Shown piece after piece: positions 33,656 to 44,174 of a stretch of 64,000 nucleotides of DNA. The notes below the pieces were generated by a model. The model did not search any database. It had not been told where the DNA came from and saw only the letters and a list, made by a program, of their open reading frames with translations. Position numbers and translations under genes: made by a program. The number at the start of each line of letters is the position of its first letter. Positions within the stretch are counted from its first letter, which is position 1. Source of the DNA: Armillaria gallica (taxonomy: Eukaryota; Basidiomycota; Agaricomycetes; Agaricales; Physalacriaceae); NCBI GenBank assembly GCA_037576215.1, contig JBANDB010000003.1, positions 5,890,001 through 5,954,000 on the forward strand, read 5' to 3'.

Positions 33656-34822
33656 ATCCGCCACCAGACCGGGCGTAGAAAGCTGTTTCACTCCCTTTCC
33701 CTTCTTGTTTGAGTATGCGGTATGCTATTGCAGCGCCAATCGGAAGGATACCAATACAGATTGCACATAAGCACGTAATACTTTCACTAACACTTGGACA
33801 ACCTTGGCCAACTCAGCGACAAACTCGCGTGGTGGCAAACATAGATCACATTTGAATACATATCCCCTCCTCCGGAACAAGGAGGAGCAAGATGCCGTGC
33901 TTATTGTTCACGAATGTTTAAATACTTTTCCGAGGGGCTGAGTTGTTAATTATGTATTCATATAGTATCCTTCTATACATGCTGACATCTATACTAAATG
34001 GACATAGCTTGCTGGTCCTCGGTGTTCGGTTCTTCTTCTAACTTACGATCTATTTAGAGACCGATTTGGTCGTCGACGAGAAATAAGCACATAGACGCCC
34101 AGGCGACCATTGTAGCATTGTCTGGGAAAGGTCAGATCATACGGCCAGTGGAGAGTACGAGGGCTTGACATACCTGCGCAGAGAGGAGACGCAGGGTACT
34201 GTGGTGCAAGTCCTCCATTGATGTGATGATTACTTGAAATTTCTATATCATAGTCGGCCAACACGGTCCAATTAAACAGGTACGAAGCGCTTGCACCCTG
34301 CCACGGACGATGTCATATTTTACACGAATTTCCTCGCAGAAACATTACTTGACGTTACGCAGCGCTCCGCTTTGACTCCCGACGGCCTCTTGAAAGCTCT
34401 AACAATAAGCGTTTTCTTCGCCGTATTCTTGATACCGCCGCGTCTGTGAACGTGAATGCCAATTACATTGGGTCTCAGTGCTAGCGCTCAGCAAGGAGCA
34501 TAAGTAACTCTTCTGTTTAAGGCGATCCTCGTTGGGTCCAGTTGCGAAGAGATAGATATCAATTTAATCGTGTCGTACACCGTTCTCTAAATCTGCCAGT
34601 GTCAAAGATACGATCGTGTACTACTCACAAGACGTTTATTCAAATTACATTGGAAAATATGTACTTTATGATGCATCTGTCCTTCGGGCTTCGCCAGCCT
34701 GTATAGAATTACTCAAAGCCTGTTTGATAATATGCGGGATCTGTTCCGCGCCATAAAGGATCACTCGACCTATACAACACTGTTGCCTGTTTAGACCTGT
34801 CGCATTACGATTTTGGACTCGC

Positions 34823-35483
34823 TCACTCATGCGGAATAGCTTGACGATTTTCATCTAGATCTTCACGAGTTATTTCGGGACGTTCCTCTTTGGCTAGTTC
34901 CTCTTCAAGGCACTTTTGTCGAGCTTCTGTGTCGGCGATCTAGGATGAAGACCAACAGCTAAATCAGTGTGATAGAGGTTGCATGTTTGATTACTCACTG
35001 CGATGAAGGGCTTAATAGCCTGGATTCGCTTGCAACATGCACGCGCTCGCATGTACACCTCCTTCAACGAACGCAAGTATTCACTCCACGAGCTACGGTT
35101 TACGGCAGTATAAAGAAGCGATCTTTCGAGTTTGCAAGTTTCGATTTGCATCCTAAAAATGCATCAGTAAATTTACAGAAGAGCTGAAAACGAACGTACA
35201 GTTTTAAAGATTTTCGCGTATCACGAGGACTATGAATAGGTAGTATACCACTGGACTTGTCATTAGACCCAGTGATTTCATCAAGTGAGTTCTTCAGCTG
35301 CACGAGCTGAGTACGAGGAGATAGAGGTGGGGAGAAACGATAGACGATAGTTCCCAAGAAAAAAAGACACGTGAGTGCCGTGATTGCCGTTGGGTTATCA
35401 GTCAGGAAGGATGCAAAGGAAGACAGCCAAGTTGCGTGGGACACTGAGGTCTGGATGTCAGCGGCTGTGCGTTCGAATAGCAT
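34823..35483 (-). CDS. Small single-pass membrane, coiled-coil protein 3
   Basis: Three exons (35483-35200, 35152-34999, 34939-34823) of 284, 154 and 117 bases, the same as membrane gene 1, give 184 residues. Anchor helix about residues 33-52 (LTCLFFLGTIVYRF), then PPLSPRTQLVQLK, then a charged helix (SEYLRSLKEVYMRARACCKRI) and a strongly charged C-terminal coiled coil (EEELAKEERPEITRED). It is more diverged than copies 1 and 2 but has no lesion. A TATAAAATCAG element and a long CCT tract lie upstream on the coding strand. Confidence 0.7.
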
Positions 35484-35626
35484 AAATGTCAGAAAAGCTT
35501 TGGTTAAGTCTTCTTGGCTACACCGTTGTCTGATTTTATACCAGATCGGTTGTTGACGGGCGTCGATTCAGAGAAACATCTTTTTGCGCAGATGTATCCA
35601 GGAGGGTGACAAAAAGAGTGACAAAC

Positions 35627-35659
35627 GAGGAGGAGGAGGAGGAGGAGGAGGAGGAGGAG
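35627..35659 (-). promoter_or_regulatory. CCT-repeat tract before membrane gene 3
   Basis: (GGA)11 on the plus strand, about 144 bases before the start at 35483; the longest of the gene-associated tracts. Confidence 0.4.
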
Positions 35660-35832
35660 TGCGAGGAGTGCCTGTGGAGGGTGCGATCATGTGATTATGC
35701 TGGGCCTCCCGCGCCATGCCTCGGCGCGCTTAAACACCAATTAAACACGGCGCAGCCTGAAAAGAGTCTTCTCGCACATTCACAGCAGAGTAGGTGGCGA
35801 CAGTTAAGCGAAGCTACGTGGGTGAGGCATGG

Positions 35833-36503
35833 TTAGCGAAGACTCCGTCGATGTACCACGTTGGTATATGCAATCTTGAATGAGTTCATGAGGTCGAAAT
35901 AGCAAATCCGAAGATGGAAGCCGGTCGTAATTGATGACGGTATTGCCCGCCTTGCTGTAACTTGCGGATTTAGGACCAATCCAAAATCAGATCCGTTAAG
36001 GGCAGGAGGAGTCTGTATGAGCTCAAAAATCTGGATGAGCTGATACAGAACTGTCAGTGACATACGGTATCAAGAGCAGTAGCGACGATTCGAACAGTTT
36101 CCAGTCCAGTAGATTCCTCTCGGGATACAACTCGGGAGTATGCTGTACCGTAATTCGTGGAGCTCGAGCTCCTACAACCTGAAAAGATCCGACGATCTGG
36201 ATTTGGGCGAGTCCGAAGCAGAGCCATGAGGCGGAAAATTGATGCGGATGCATCATCGTTGAACGTGCATCCATGCCTCTCCCATTTGATATCGAATCTG
36301 TTCCTCATCCTCCTGTGTTCCGTCGAGTCCGGAGGAGGTGTCAGTGACAACAACCCCGCTACCTGTCTTTCTGGGGCGTCGTCGTCATCAGATGAGTCAA
36401 ATGCATCTGAGTAGGTTGTTCGAAATGACAAGTTCCAGATGCGCCCGCTGTCAACGTCGGGTTCCGACTGCAGGTGGCCAAGTGACCAGACGTACGCTTT
36501 CAA
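35833..36503 (-). CDS. Hypothetical protein, acidic N-terminal part, start unknown
   Basis: Two exons (about 36503-36066 and 36021-35833) join across a 44-base GT-AG intron in frame. The product has an acidic run (DSSDDDDAPE), FDIKWERHGCTFNDD, a helix around SIFRLMALL, NYGTAYSRVV, and after the junction GSDFGLVLNPQVTARR and GFHLRICYFDLMN. No in-frame ATG precedes the acidic part; the true first exon may be upstream or the start may be the Met before RNRFDIKW. I do not recognise the family. The coherent sequence on both sides of the intron supports a real gene. Confidence 0.5.
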
Positions 36504-36724
36504 CCTTCAAGCGAGTGAGATAAAACACATTACAAAGAGGAAACCGATGTCAAACCGAGACCAGAAATATGATTAGGCGAGGCCATCGGCAAATTCGGGC
36601 TCGTGTACTGACATAGTATTCGATTTTGTCCACTTCGGCTTCGTTCATATCTGTCCTATTTATAGTTGATAAAATGGGGCCTCCCGACGCAAGCAAAATT
36701 ACAGGAAAGTTGTCCATCAATTAA

Positions 36725-37169
36725 GAAAAGTGCGATTTTGATTTTGAGTAAGCGGGACCTTTGAGGGTGAAAGCATTGGCTGCCGGCTGTATGTCCTGGC
36801 AACGGATCCCAAGAGAACCGATCTAACCAATGTAGCTCGAGTTCCGAAGTTGAATGGGCGTGGTATGATAGTCCTCGAGACCTCCATGGAAACATACGCT
36901 AAGTCCAGATTGTCGAAATCGACGTCCAAGCCAGATGAATGTAGAGGTAGAAAGACAAGTCGTTCACCCAAGGTAGCAACGACTCACGAGCGAAGGTTGT
37001 TAATATGAAACATGCTGCCGTCACTAGCCTCCATGCAGGGTTTAGTCCGGCCGCGCCGGCCGGCCGGTGACAGCAGCGTTTCGAGTCTTGGGCCGGCAAC
37101 AACATGCTGCGGCCATACCCAAACATCCAAGACTATACTATGAATGCGCGAAGCTTGCAGGTCTCCCAT
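36725..37169 (-). CDS. Hypothetical, uncertain
   Basis: Minus-strand frames 37169-36984 (MGDLQASRIHSIVLDVWVWP... ending INNLRS) and 36920-36725 (with LDLAYVSMEVSRTIIPRP) read like two exons around a possible GTGAGT donor, but no acceptor joins them without a frame problem. No family recognised. Confidence 0.25.
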
Positions 37170-37360
37170 GATGAGGCGACCGGAAATTTCACAGGATTCC
37201 TCGTGCTATCCGCAACTACTAGATCTAGCCTGTGTCTGGTCCTCCTCCTCCGGCGACGTTGACGCAAACTCGTCAGATGCGTTATACTAAATATGACATA
37301 TGAATTGATTCGAAGTAACACCGGCTGTATTCTCAGGGTCCCTCCGATCAAACGCGGTGT

Positions 37361-37380
37361 CCTCCTCCTCCTCCTCTTCC
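37361..37380 (+). promoter_or_regulatory. CCT-repeat tract before dead membrane gene 4
   Basis: (CCT)5-CTTCC on the plus strand, about 116 bases before the former start at 37496. It is retained although the gene is dead. Confidence 0.4.
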
Positions 37381-37495
37381 CGATGGACTTACTCTATGTT
37401 GAACTTAGCTGTATGCCAATCATCCCTTTCAACAGTCAATTTGGGTTATAATCAGATAGTATTGCATCCTGGAAGGCTTAGGCAAAGCTCTTCTT

Positions 37496-38123
37496 ACGCA
37501 ATTCGAAAGCTCAACCACTGGTTTCCACACCTCCACGTCGAATATAATATGGATATCTTCACTCGCATCCTGTATGGTCGATATTCCAATAATCTGGTAG
37601 TGATCGGGGTGCTCTCCTGTCTTGTTTTCCTGAACACTATTGCCTATCACTTTTCTTTATCTCCTCGGACCCGGCTTGCGCAGCTGAAGAACCTGCTTGA
37701 TACAGCAATTGATCCCGATGACAAGTAGGCTGTGGCCTACCTGTTCATGACCCTCGTAACACACATGACTCTTTGAAAACGTTCGTTCCTCGGTTAGCTG
37801 AACTGCAGTTTTAGGATACAAATCAATATTTGCAAACTTGAAAGACGTCTTCTTTCTGTCTACTGAAAAGTTTCACGGGGTGAATACTTGTGCTCGTTGA
37901 AGGAGGTGTACATGCAAGCGCGTGCATGTTGCAATCGGATCAGGACTATGACTCAGCCCTTTATCAAGGCGAGTCACCCATGGCACTTTTATCATTAACT
38001 TCTCAACCGATGTTCTTAATTCAAATCACTAAGACGGACGCTAGGCAAAAGCGTCTTCAAGACGAGTCAGCCAAATTGGATGCACCTCGCCAGAGCATAC
38101 GTGCAGTTCTAAATGGAAACTAG
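37496..38123 (+). pseudogene. Small membrane, coiled-coil gene copy 4, dead
   Basis: Aligned to copy 3, the start codon has become ACG (37496), a frame break occurs before the anchor helix (SCLVFLNTIAYHF is in another frame), and exon 2 has a TGA after RRLLSVY (about 37863). The phrases SLSPRTRLAQLKNLLD, SLKEVYMQARACCNRI and DARQKRLQDESAKLDA still show the family. It is on the opposite strand to the other three. Confidence 0.75.
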
Positions 38124-39555
38124 GATTAAAGCCCTTATGCTTTTCTGCTTGAGTGAGTCTTCCGTTAGATCATGGTGAGACAGGATCTCATTATGAAGCA
38201 GATTTGCGTAGATTCGGCACTGCATGCATCAGGTCCCAGAGGGCACTTGGTTATCGTTTAGCTTTTGAGCACCTACATACCGACTCATACTGAATCTCAA
38301 TTTTCGAAGGACTGAGACACGGTATTCAAGTAACTCATAACAAATTATTTATATAATTACGTATGCTGTGAATGTACTTACACGCGATCGCAAAATGACG
38401 TATTATTTCCCAGAGTCACCTTTGTGACTTACGCGTCCCTCTCTTTTAGCTCTCCCTCTTAATCTCTCTTTGCTCTCTTCATCCATCACGCGCAGCATTG
38501 CTAACACCGCCCAAAAATTAGCGAGGTTCGAAGAAATTCATCAATGCACCGCCGCAAAGACACAAGACGGTTGATCAAACACAAACTGGTATATCCAAAG
38601 TGTATCTAGAATCGCGGCCTGAAAATACATCTTCCTCGCAGGATACTGGTTGCTTCGTCGAAATTTCGAAGTCGTAGTTGCATCGTTGCATCGCCGTGCA
38701 ATATAGGACAGTAAACAATAGCCTTGGAAATGATTACCCCACTGAAAGCTCTTCGGGCCTGAAGAGCTTTTGTGGTTGCTGAATATGAGATGCTGTAGGA
38801 ACAAAGTTCCTGACAGCTCTGACAGCTATGTACCTACCCTCCACGAATATCGGAAACGACATGTTTGGTGCTCGGCAGAAGCATGGTTGTAGTACCGAGG
38901 CTCGGATATTTTCCCAACCTCAAAATTCTCGCGATCTTCAATGGCGTATACTCTGGGTAGCGCCCCTGATGCGTACTAGAAGCAGACACACGGAACCTCT
39001 CGAACGGGATGTACTGAAGAGTCGAAAAACGCCGCCCCGCCGGAATGGCTAGCGCCAAATAACGAAGGCACGACATCAGCAAAACCCATAATTGGTCTTT
39101 CCGGGCTTCGTCTTTTTTTAGCCATCTTTCTGCCCCTTTATCTTCGGTGATCGGGTCTTGGTCTTGGTAAACCGGGCCTTCTGTGTCTTTGTCGTCTTGT
39201 CACTAGGGTGGTCTCTTTTGAACGGCTTTCAGTACAAATGTCAGTTGGTATATTTACCAATAGAAGCTGACATAGCGTATGCACGGTGGTATTGTTTTTG
39301 ATACAGACTATGGGAGATCGATAACTGAAGCTAAGCGTTGGTGAAAATATTGTACCACAATTTCTTGGTAATAGTACACTGCACAGTCAGTACTAGTAGA
39401 GCTCCCGTAGCAAAAGCATGTCCAAGATGATGTTGCAAGTTGCAGAGGGTCCGGGAGGGAGAGTAAACAGCGGAGGAACGCAAGAGAAATAGAAAATCTG
39501 CTAAGTTCTTTCAAACTCCGCCAGTGGTGCCTGCGCACAGATCACACCATCTCAC
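38124..39555. other. Intergenic, no gene seen
   Basis: Minus strand at about 38600 has a short phrase (EEDVFSGRDSR) near a sequence resembling the relic at 29.9 kb. Otherwise only short frames. Confidence 0.4.
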
Positions 39556-40128
39556 GTGACGTTGACTTTTGGATCCGAAATTCAATCCGAATTGATCTCC
39601 ACGTCTCTTCCCTTTCCCCTCCATCCTTGTTCAAAGGACAATCTCAACGTCGAACCTCAGCATCGAAATAACACTTTGAATTTGGGCCCCAAAATCTATC
39701 ATGCTTTTGCGGGCGAGGTGCAGGGGTGGTGGTGCATATCGTGTCCAGGGATTCCGGATGGGTTCAAATGGGCTTTGCATACGGTATGTTTCTCTCCCGG
39801 GGGGCTGGTTCTTTAAGCACTGACGTCCTTCTACTCCAGTGTTTTGTCATTCGTCTAAAGGTAAGTCCCTAGTCTAGGAGATTACGTTTGCTCACAGCAG
39901 GTACATTTGAGGCTCGTGCAAATTTTTTGGTGCGGGACTTGGATTCAAACACCATCCAATTCGATCTGGGTGGCCGCAGTACCAACGGGACAAGACCCAG
40001 CATCATAGATGGGCTGGGGGGACTACTGGAGAGCTGCTTTGGTACGTTTGCTGTCCGTTTCGGTTTCTTTTACCAATTGCTTACTGTCTGTATGTCATAT
40101 TTTGTAGCCCTATGTCGACATGTGATAT
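39556..40128 (+). CDS. Hypothetical protein, tentative multi-exon gene
   Basis: A first exon with KIYHAFAGEVQGWWCISCPGIPDGFKWALHT (39700-39780) is followed by a GTATGT donor; CFVIRLK (about 39841) and GTFEARANFLVRDLDSNTIQFDLGGRS (from 39900) look like further exons. The last junction does not join cleanly by eye. No family recognised. Confidence 0.35.
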
Positions 40129-41752
40129 AGCCGCGAGTCTGCATGGTGTGACATTGCTACGGCCGGGTATACGAGGATGGCGGGCTCCATCGCTTTGTGA
40201 GGTCGACTCTGTGAATTCTTGTCGCGCCGTCGTTGTGCTGATGGATTGCTTGTACATGGGTCTTCATTGTTTATATAGCTTTTCTATATGTTAGCTATTG
40301 TAGTGTTCGTTGTCTTACATAAATGACAATATACTGGTATTTCAATGCTCTACGAACCTGTCGGAATAGAAAGAAAAGGAAAGAATAATGGTCTTACCAA
40401 GATAGTTGTCAAGGCGAAATTGATCTTGTCAAGAATATGTACCTCAGTTGTCAAAGATGCTTGGTCTTTCGTCCTTTTCATCTTTTTGATCTTGTACAGG
40501 ACCAAAAAGACACGGAAGATCAATGTTTGGTTTTCCTGATGGAGCGCCATCCGGTGGCAATGGGAACACACGGTATGTCCTTCTTCACTGAATTGAATCA
40601 TCCACGATGACATTCATTACATACATTGTTAACGAAACTCAACACTAAGAAACAAACAGCTCACAGCAAATCGAGACGGGGTTTCGCAGAGGACCGCCGG
40701 ACTGTGGATTCTATTCTATCCTGTGCTGTGCTATCCACAAGTGTGCCCCAAGGAGCAAAGAAGGCCATCCTCTTATTGAAATTGGTTACGTTGCATATTT
40801 TCCTCGAGTCGAACACATGTTGGAGGCGAATGAAGGCCCGAGGGTGTTGGCCATTAGCGCTTTCAGCGCTTCAGCATCATGCCTTCATAGATGCCGAAGA
40901 AAGTGAGAAATTTTACACACCCCGACCGATTTCATAGACCCAGAGGCGTATTTTGGCGTCTAACCTCGCTGTTTGCAGTAACCCGATCCGCTGGATCCAT
41001 GATGGACTGTTGAATATTCGGATCAGCATGAGCGCTGTCAATGGCATGATATATGCTGTATGGGACTACTGTTTCTTATATACGTATCACGACGACATGT
41101 CTCGCCCTTCCCTTCCACTAACTTCTGCCCTTCAAATGTGTGGCCGTCCTCAGGCTCTCGCCGATACACTCCGCGCATCCTGCCGCCCCTACCATCGGCC
41201 TCGGCAAAGCTTGTTACAACTTGCGGCGCACCTCTGCGACACACTAGACAAGTTCCGAATACACACATCAGTAAGTATGCATCTCTTTATGAGCCATTGT
41301 AACCTAACCAGGTACTGTACAGTGAACCGGGAGGTCCTACGATCGACGCTTTCTGCCCACGTTTCGTCCCTTGCCGATCTTGCATCGGATGGCCTGGAAT
41401 GAAGTTAGCAGATGCTGCCAGCTCCCGCGAAGAATGGCACGACACAACGCCATTTTACATCATGGTTACAATGTTACACACCGTACATCGTCCCTTACCA
41501 CCTCTCCCGCCTTCCACTACACCGGCCGGAACCCCCATACGCGGGAAATTAACCCTTCTCTTCACACCGGGTTGTTGATGACAGCTCGTAGGACCGCCTT
41601 CCATACCCCATCCTCATCCTCATCCTCCCGCACATCTGACTAAGTTCACCCGGTATCGCCTCGTACAAACAAACACTTGAACATGAGGCGGCTTGCATAT
41701 AAGCATTTTCGACCTTCACAGCTATCTCTGCCTGCGACCCTCATCCTCTAGG
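40129..41752. other. No confident gene
   Basis: The largest plus-strand frame (40953-41402) reads 149 residues without recognisable features. The last ~100 bases form the promoter of zinc-finger gene 3, with CATCCT repeats (41609-41630) instead of a pure CCT tract and a TATA-like GCATATAAGC at about 41695. Confidence 0.4.
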
Positions 41753-42782
41753 ATGGCATATCCACTGCCTGGACAGTAAGTTGTGCTTCTATCATCTTGT
41801 GTTAAGATTGAACTTCTTCCAAAGGTCTTCCGAAGGTCTGTCTCTACAAGGTCAAGGTGGGAATTTCGACCAATTCCAGCGACACCAGTCTATGCTTAGC
41901 TATCGGTCGCAGGCGGGCAATTTCAACGGGTAAGGCTCGCTATCTCGCGGCCTGCTTCAGCTGACCGGCTCTGGTCAAACCAGCAGTTACCATCCTGCAG
42001 CACAAGGTCGACCATCTTACTGCGTCAGTCAAGAGGTGCTGGGACAGGAAGCAGTGTATGCTCCGTTTCCTGCCACCTTTTCTTGCTACTAGAACACCTT
42101 CCTCTAGCTACACCGGCCATCCTTCGAACCAGTAGGGTTTTCTCCTGTCTTCTGGTACTCTATTGCTGACCTGGCTCGGTGATCCAGCACCGGTAATGCC
42201 GGTCAAGGCGCGAGCAATTTACTGGGCACGTATGGGAGCAATATATCTGCATTCAACGGGTACGCAGTTGTCTCATCAACTTTTGTTCTCTAATGGTATG
42301 CCTCCTTCAGATCTCTCACGACGGCACAGAACCAAGGAAGTTTTGGAGGGAGTTTGCAACCTGGTGCTGGAGCGCATGGATTCTCGACGAACAATCACAT
42401 CCCTCCTAGCCAGCCTTCTGTACCTGGTATCTCCGGGAACCACGCGTTGCAAGACAAACCGCGTAGAGCGACTTCAACAACTAGTACGCTCGGCAAGGAC
42501 TTGTGCAAGTGCGACCTAGGCTGCGGACTCGAATACCCAGTTTCCAAAACGCAGCATCACCTAAACCACTACCACAGCGGCCTAGAACGTGAAGGCGCAC
42601 ACATCATTTGCCCCCTTCATCCAGAGAAAAAGATTACGGAGGACAACTTCGCGCGTCATATCCGTGAGGTGCATCACAAGTCCGAAGAAGTCCGGTGTCT
42701 TCAATGTGGGAGGACTTTCAGCAGGAAGAGCAACTTAACGCGTCACATGAAAACACACGAGAGTCCTCTTACCAGTGGCTAG
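41753..42782 (+). CDS. C2H2 zinc-finger protein 3
   Basis: Six exons (41753-41775, 41825-41929, 41984-42055, 42108-42131, 42188-42259, 42311-42782) give 255 residues; again every intron is phase 2. The N-terminus is glutamine-, glycine- and serine-rich and disordered. Fingers: a C-x-C-x3-C...H-x4-H unit (CKCDLGCGLEYP...HLNHYH), CPLHPEKKITEDNFARHIREVH and a classical CLQCGRTFSRKSNLTRHMKTH. It is related to genes 1 and 2 by layout and finger order but more diverged. It probably acts as a DNA-binding regulator; the target is unknown. The classical last finger makes the assignment firm. Confidence 0.8.
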
Positions 42783-43186
42783 TAGTGCGGGGCTTGTAGG
42801 TGGGCAATCATTGCAAAAGCAAACGATGCTGATGTGTATACAGGACACTATAAGTTTTGTGTGACTAACGATGACTGGTTTCATGATCTGGTTTATCTAT
42901 GATGTCGATCATCGTCAGTTTCAGTCTAGTTTATAATCGTTCGGCTTTCTTGGAGGGATATCCGTACGTGCCGTATACCCATTCTTATCTTTGAAAGATT
43001 TCCGCCGTCGTTCTCTCACTTACTTTTTGTATATTCTCCCCTGTCATTCCTCGATCACTACGTACCTTGACCGTCGTAATTACCCAGGAGTCACAATTTC
43101 AGTCTTTCATCCGAGATCACCCAGGGCCTCTTGTTTGAAGGTCGGCAATTACTGCCATCGGCAACAACACCTGTGCGGCGTGCACG

Positions 43187-43435
43187 GTGCCGCTAGCTCC
43201 CGAGATTTCCAGCGTGATAGTACTAGCACTAGCACTTATAGCCATCTTACTAGGGAAGGTTCGAAATCACATATCATGGGTAGTCAATGACCCACTTCAT
43301 GGAGCGCGTTGTATTGTGCGCTCGTACTTGGACCCCAGAAGAACCTCCGTATATAGCGTAAATGAGAATTTTTCCTCCACACTGCTGTTAGAAAATCGAG
43401 ATACCTGGACAGTTCCGTTAGGTCATATATTGTGA
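43187..43435 (+). CDS. Small hypothetical membrane protein
   Basis: 82 residues: a short start, one strong helix (SVIVLALALIAILLG, about residues 9-23), then a polar tail. The size and anchor recall the small membrane family, but no sequence phrase is shared. It could equally be a chance frame. Confidence 0.3.
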   Translation: MPLAPEISSVIVLALALIAILLGKVRNHISWVVNDPLHGARCIVRSYLDPRRTSVYSVNENFSSTLLLENRDTWTVPLGHIL

Positions 43436-43588
43436 GTGAAAACAGCCAAATCATCGGTGTTCACTGTTACTTGTAGCAAGTAGGTCATTCCTAGTTTGCT
43501 ACAGTCGTCTAGAGAGCTGAGCTTTTCCGTAGATGGGCGAGCGCTGTGTCACACCGGAATCCCATTTTGAAGGAATGAGCATGTCCGG

Positions 43589-44098
43589 CTAATATACCGC
43601 TAGGTCGCAAGGAGAGCAAGGATCATAATCAGCGGGCTGAGAATGAAGATCGGCTAGTCCGTGTACAGGATACGCAGTAAAAATTGTGCCCCCCAAGTAA
43701 GACAGCACGCTATGGTGACACCCAGTACTGCCGCTGGCTTCCAGACTTGATTGGTATGCGCACACGCTCCGCAATCGTGAAGACTCGTGTCCGAAAAGAT
43801 TAATCTAGGATCAATTTTGCTGATCAGCATGATGGCCCACACCAGCTTCGAAGAGTCATGATGCGTGAGGTTTGAGGGAGCTACACAGCGTTGTTAGGTG
43901 TCTTGCCTGATAGCATGGGCCAACGGTTCCAGAAAGCTCAAGATGATTGAAAAAAGCCAGTAGGCAATGCAAAATTGGGGGCAAAACGAAGCGGTGTTGG
44001 TTGCGTGGGAATAAATGCCCAGAACCGCGGGAGCTCGCCGGGAGTTTTGGACCGTTTACGTAACGGTGAGTCGAGCCCGTCTCACAGTCAGTCGGCAC
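43589..44098 (-). other. Possible remnant of a multi-pass membrane protein gene
   Basis: Minus-strand frames give hydrophobic pieces (FCIAYWLFSIILSFLEPLAHAI; VWAIMLISKIDPRLIF; AAVLGVTIACCLTW) interrupted by stops and not joined by clear introns. Confidence 0.25.
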
Positions 44099-44174
44099 AG
44101 TTTCAGAAAGTTCGCGAGGCTAACAAGCTCGAAGGAATCGACTCGAAGGCCTTGATAGATCTAGACAAAGCAAT

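Larger units (their letters stand above)
31451..34822. other. Long intergenic region, no gene seen
   Basis: AT-rich parts (for example 31990-32050) and short frames only; the best (33075-33299, 74 residues) has no family resemblance. A stretch at 33600-33720, a CCT tract followed by CGCTTGATCCGCCACCAGAC, is homologous to 25545-25640 beside membrane gene 1, suggesting an old copy of that flank. Confidence 0.5.

Noticed and set aside
40345..40613. Overlapping frames of 64 and 87 residues on opposite strands
   Set aside because: They mirror each other through a low-complexity AAAAGA/TCTTTT stretch; no start context, introns or neighbours.
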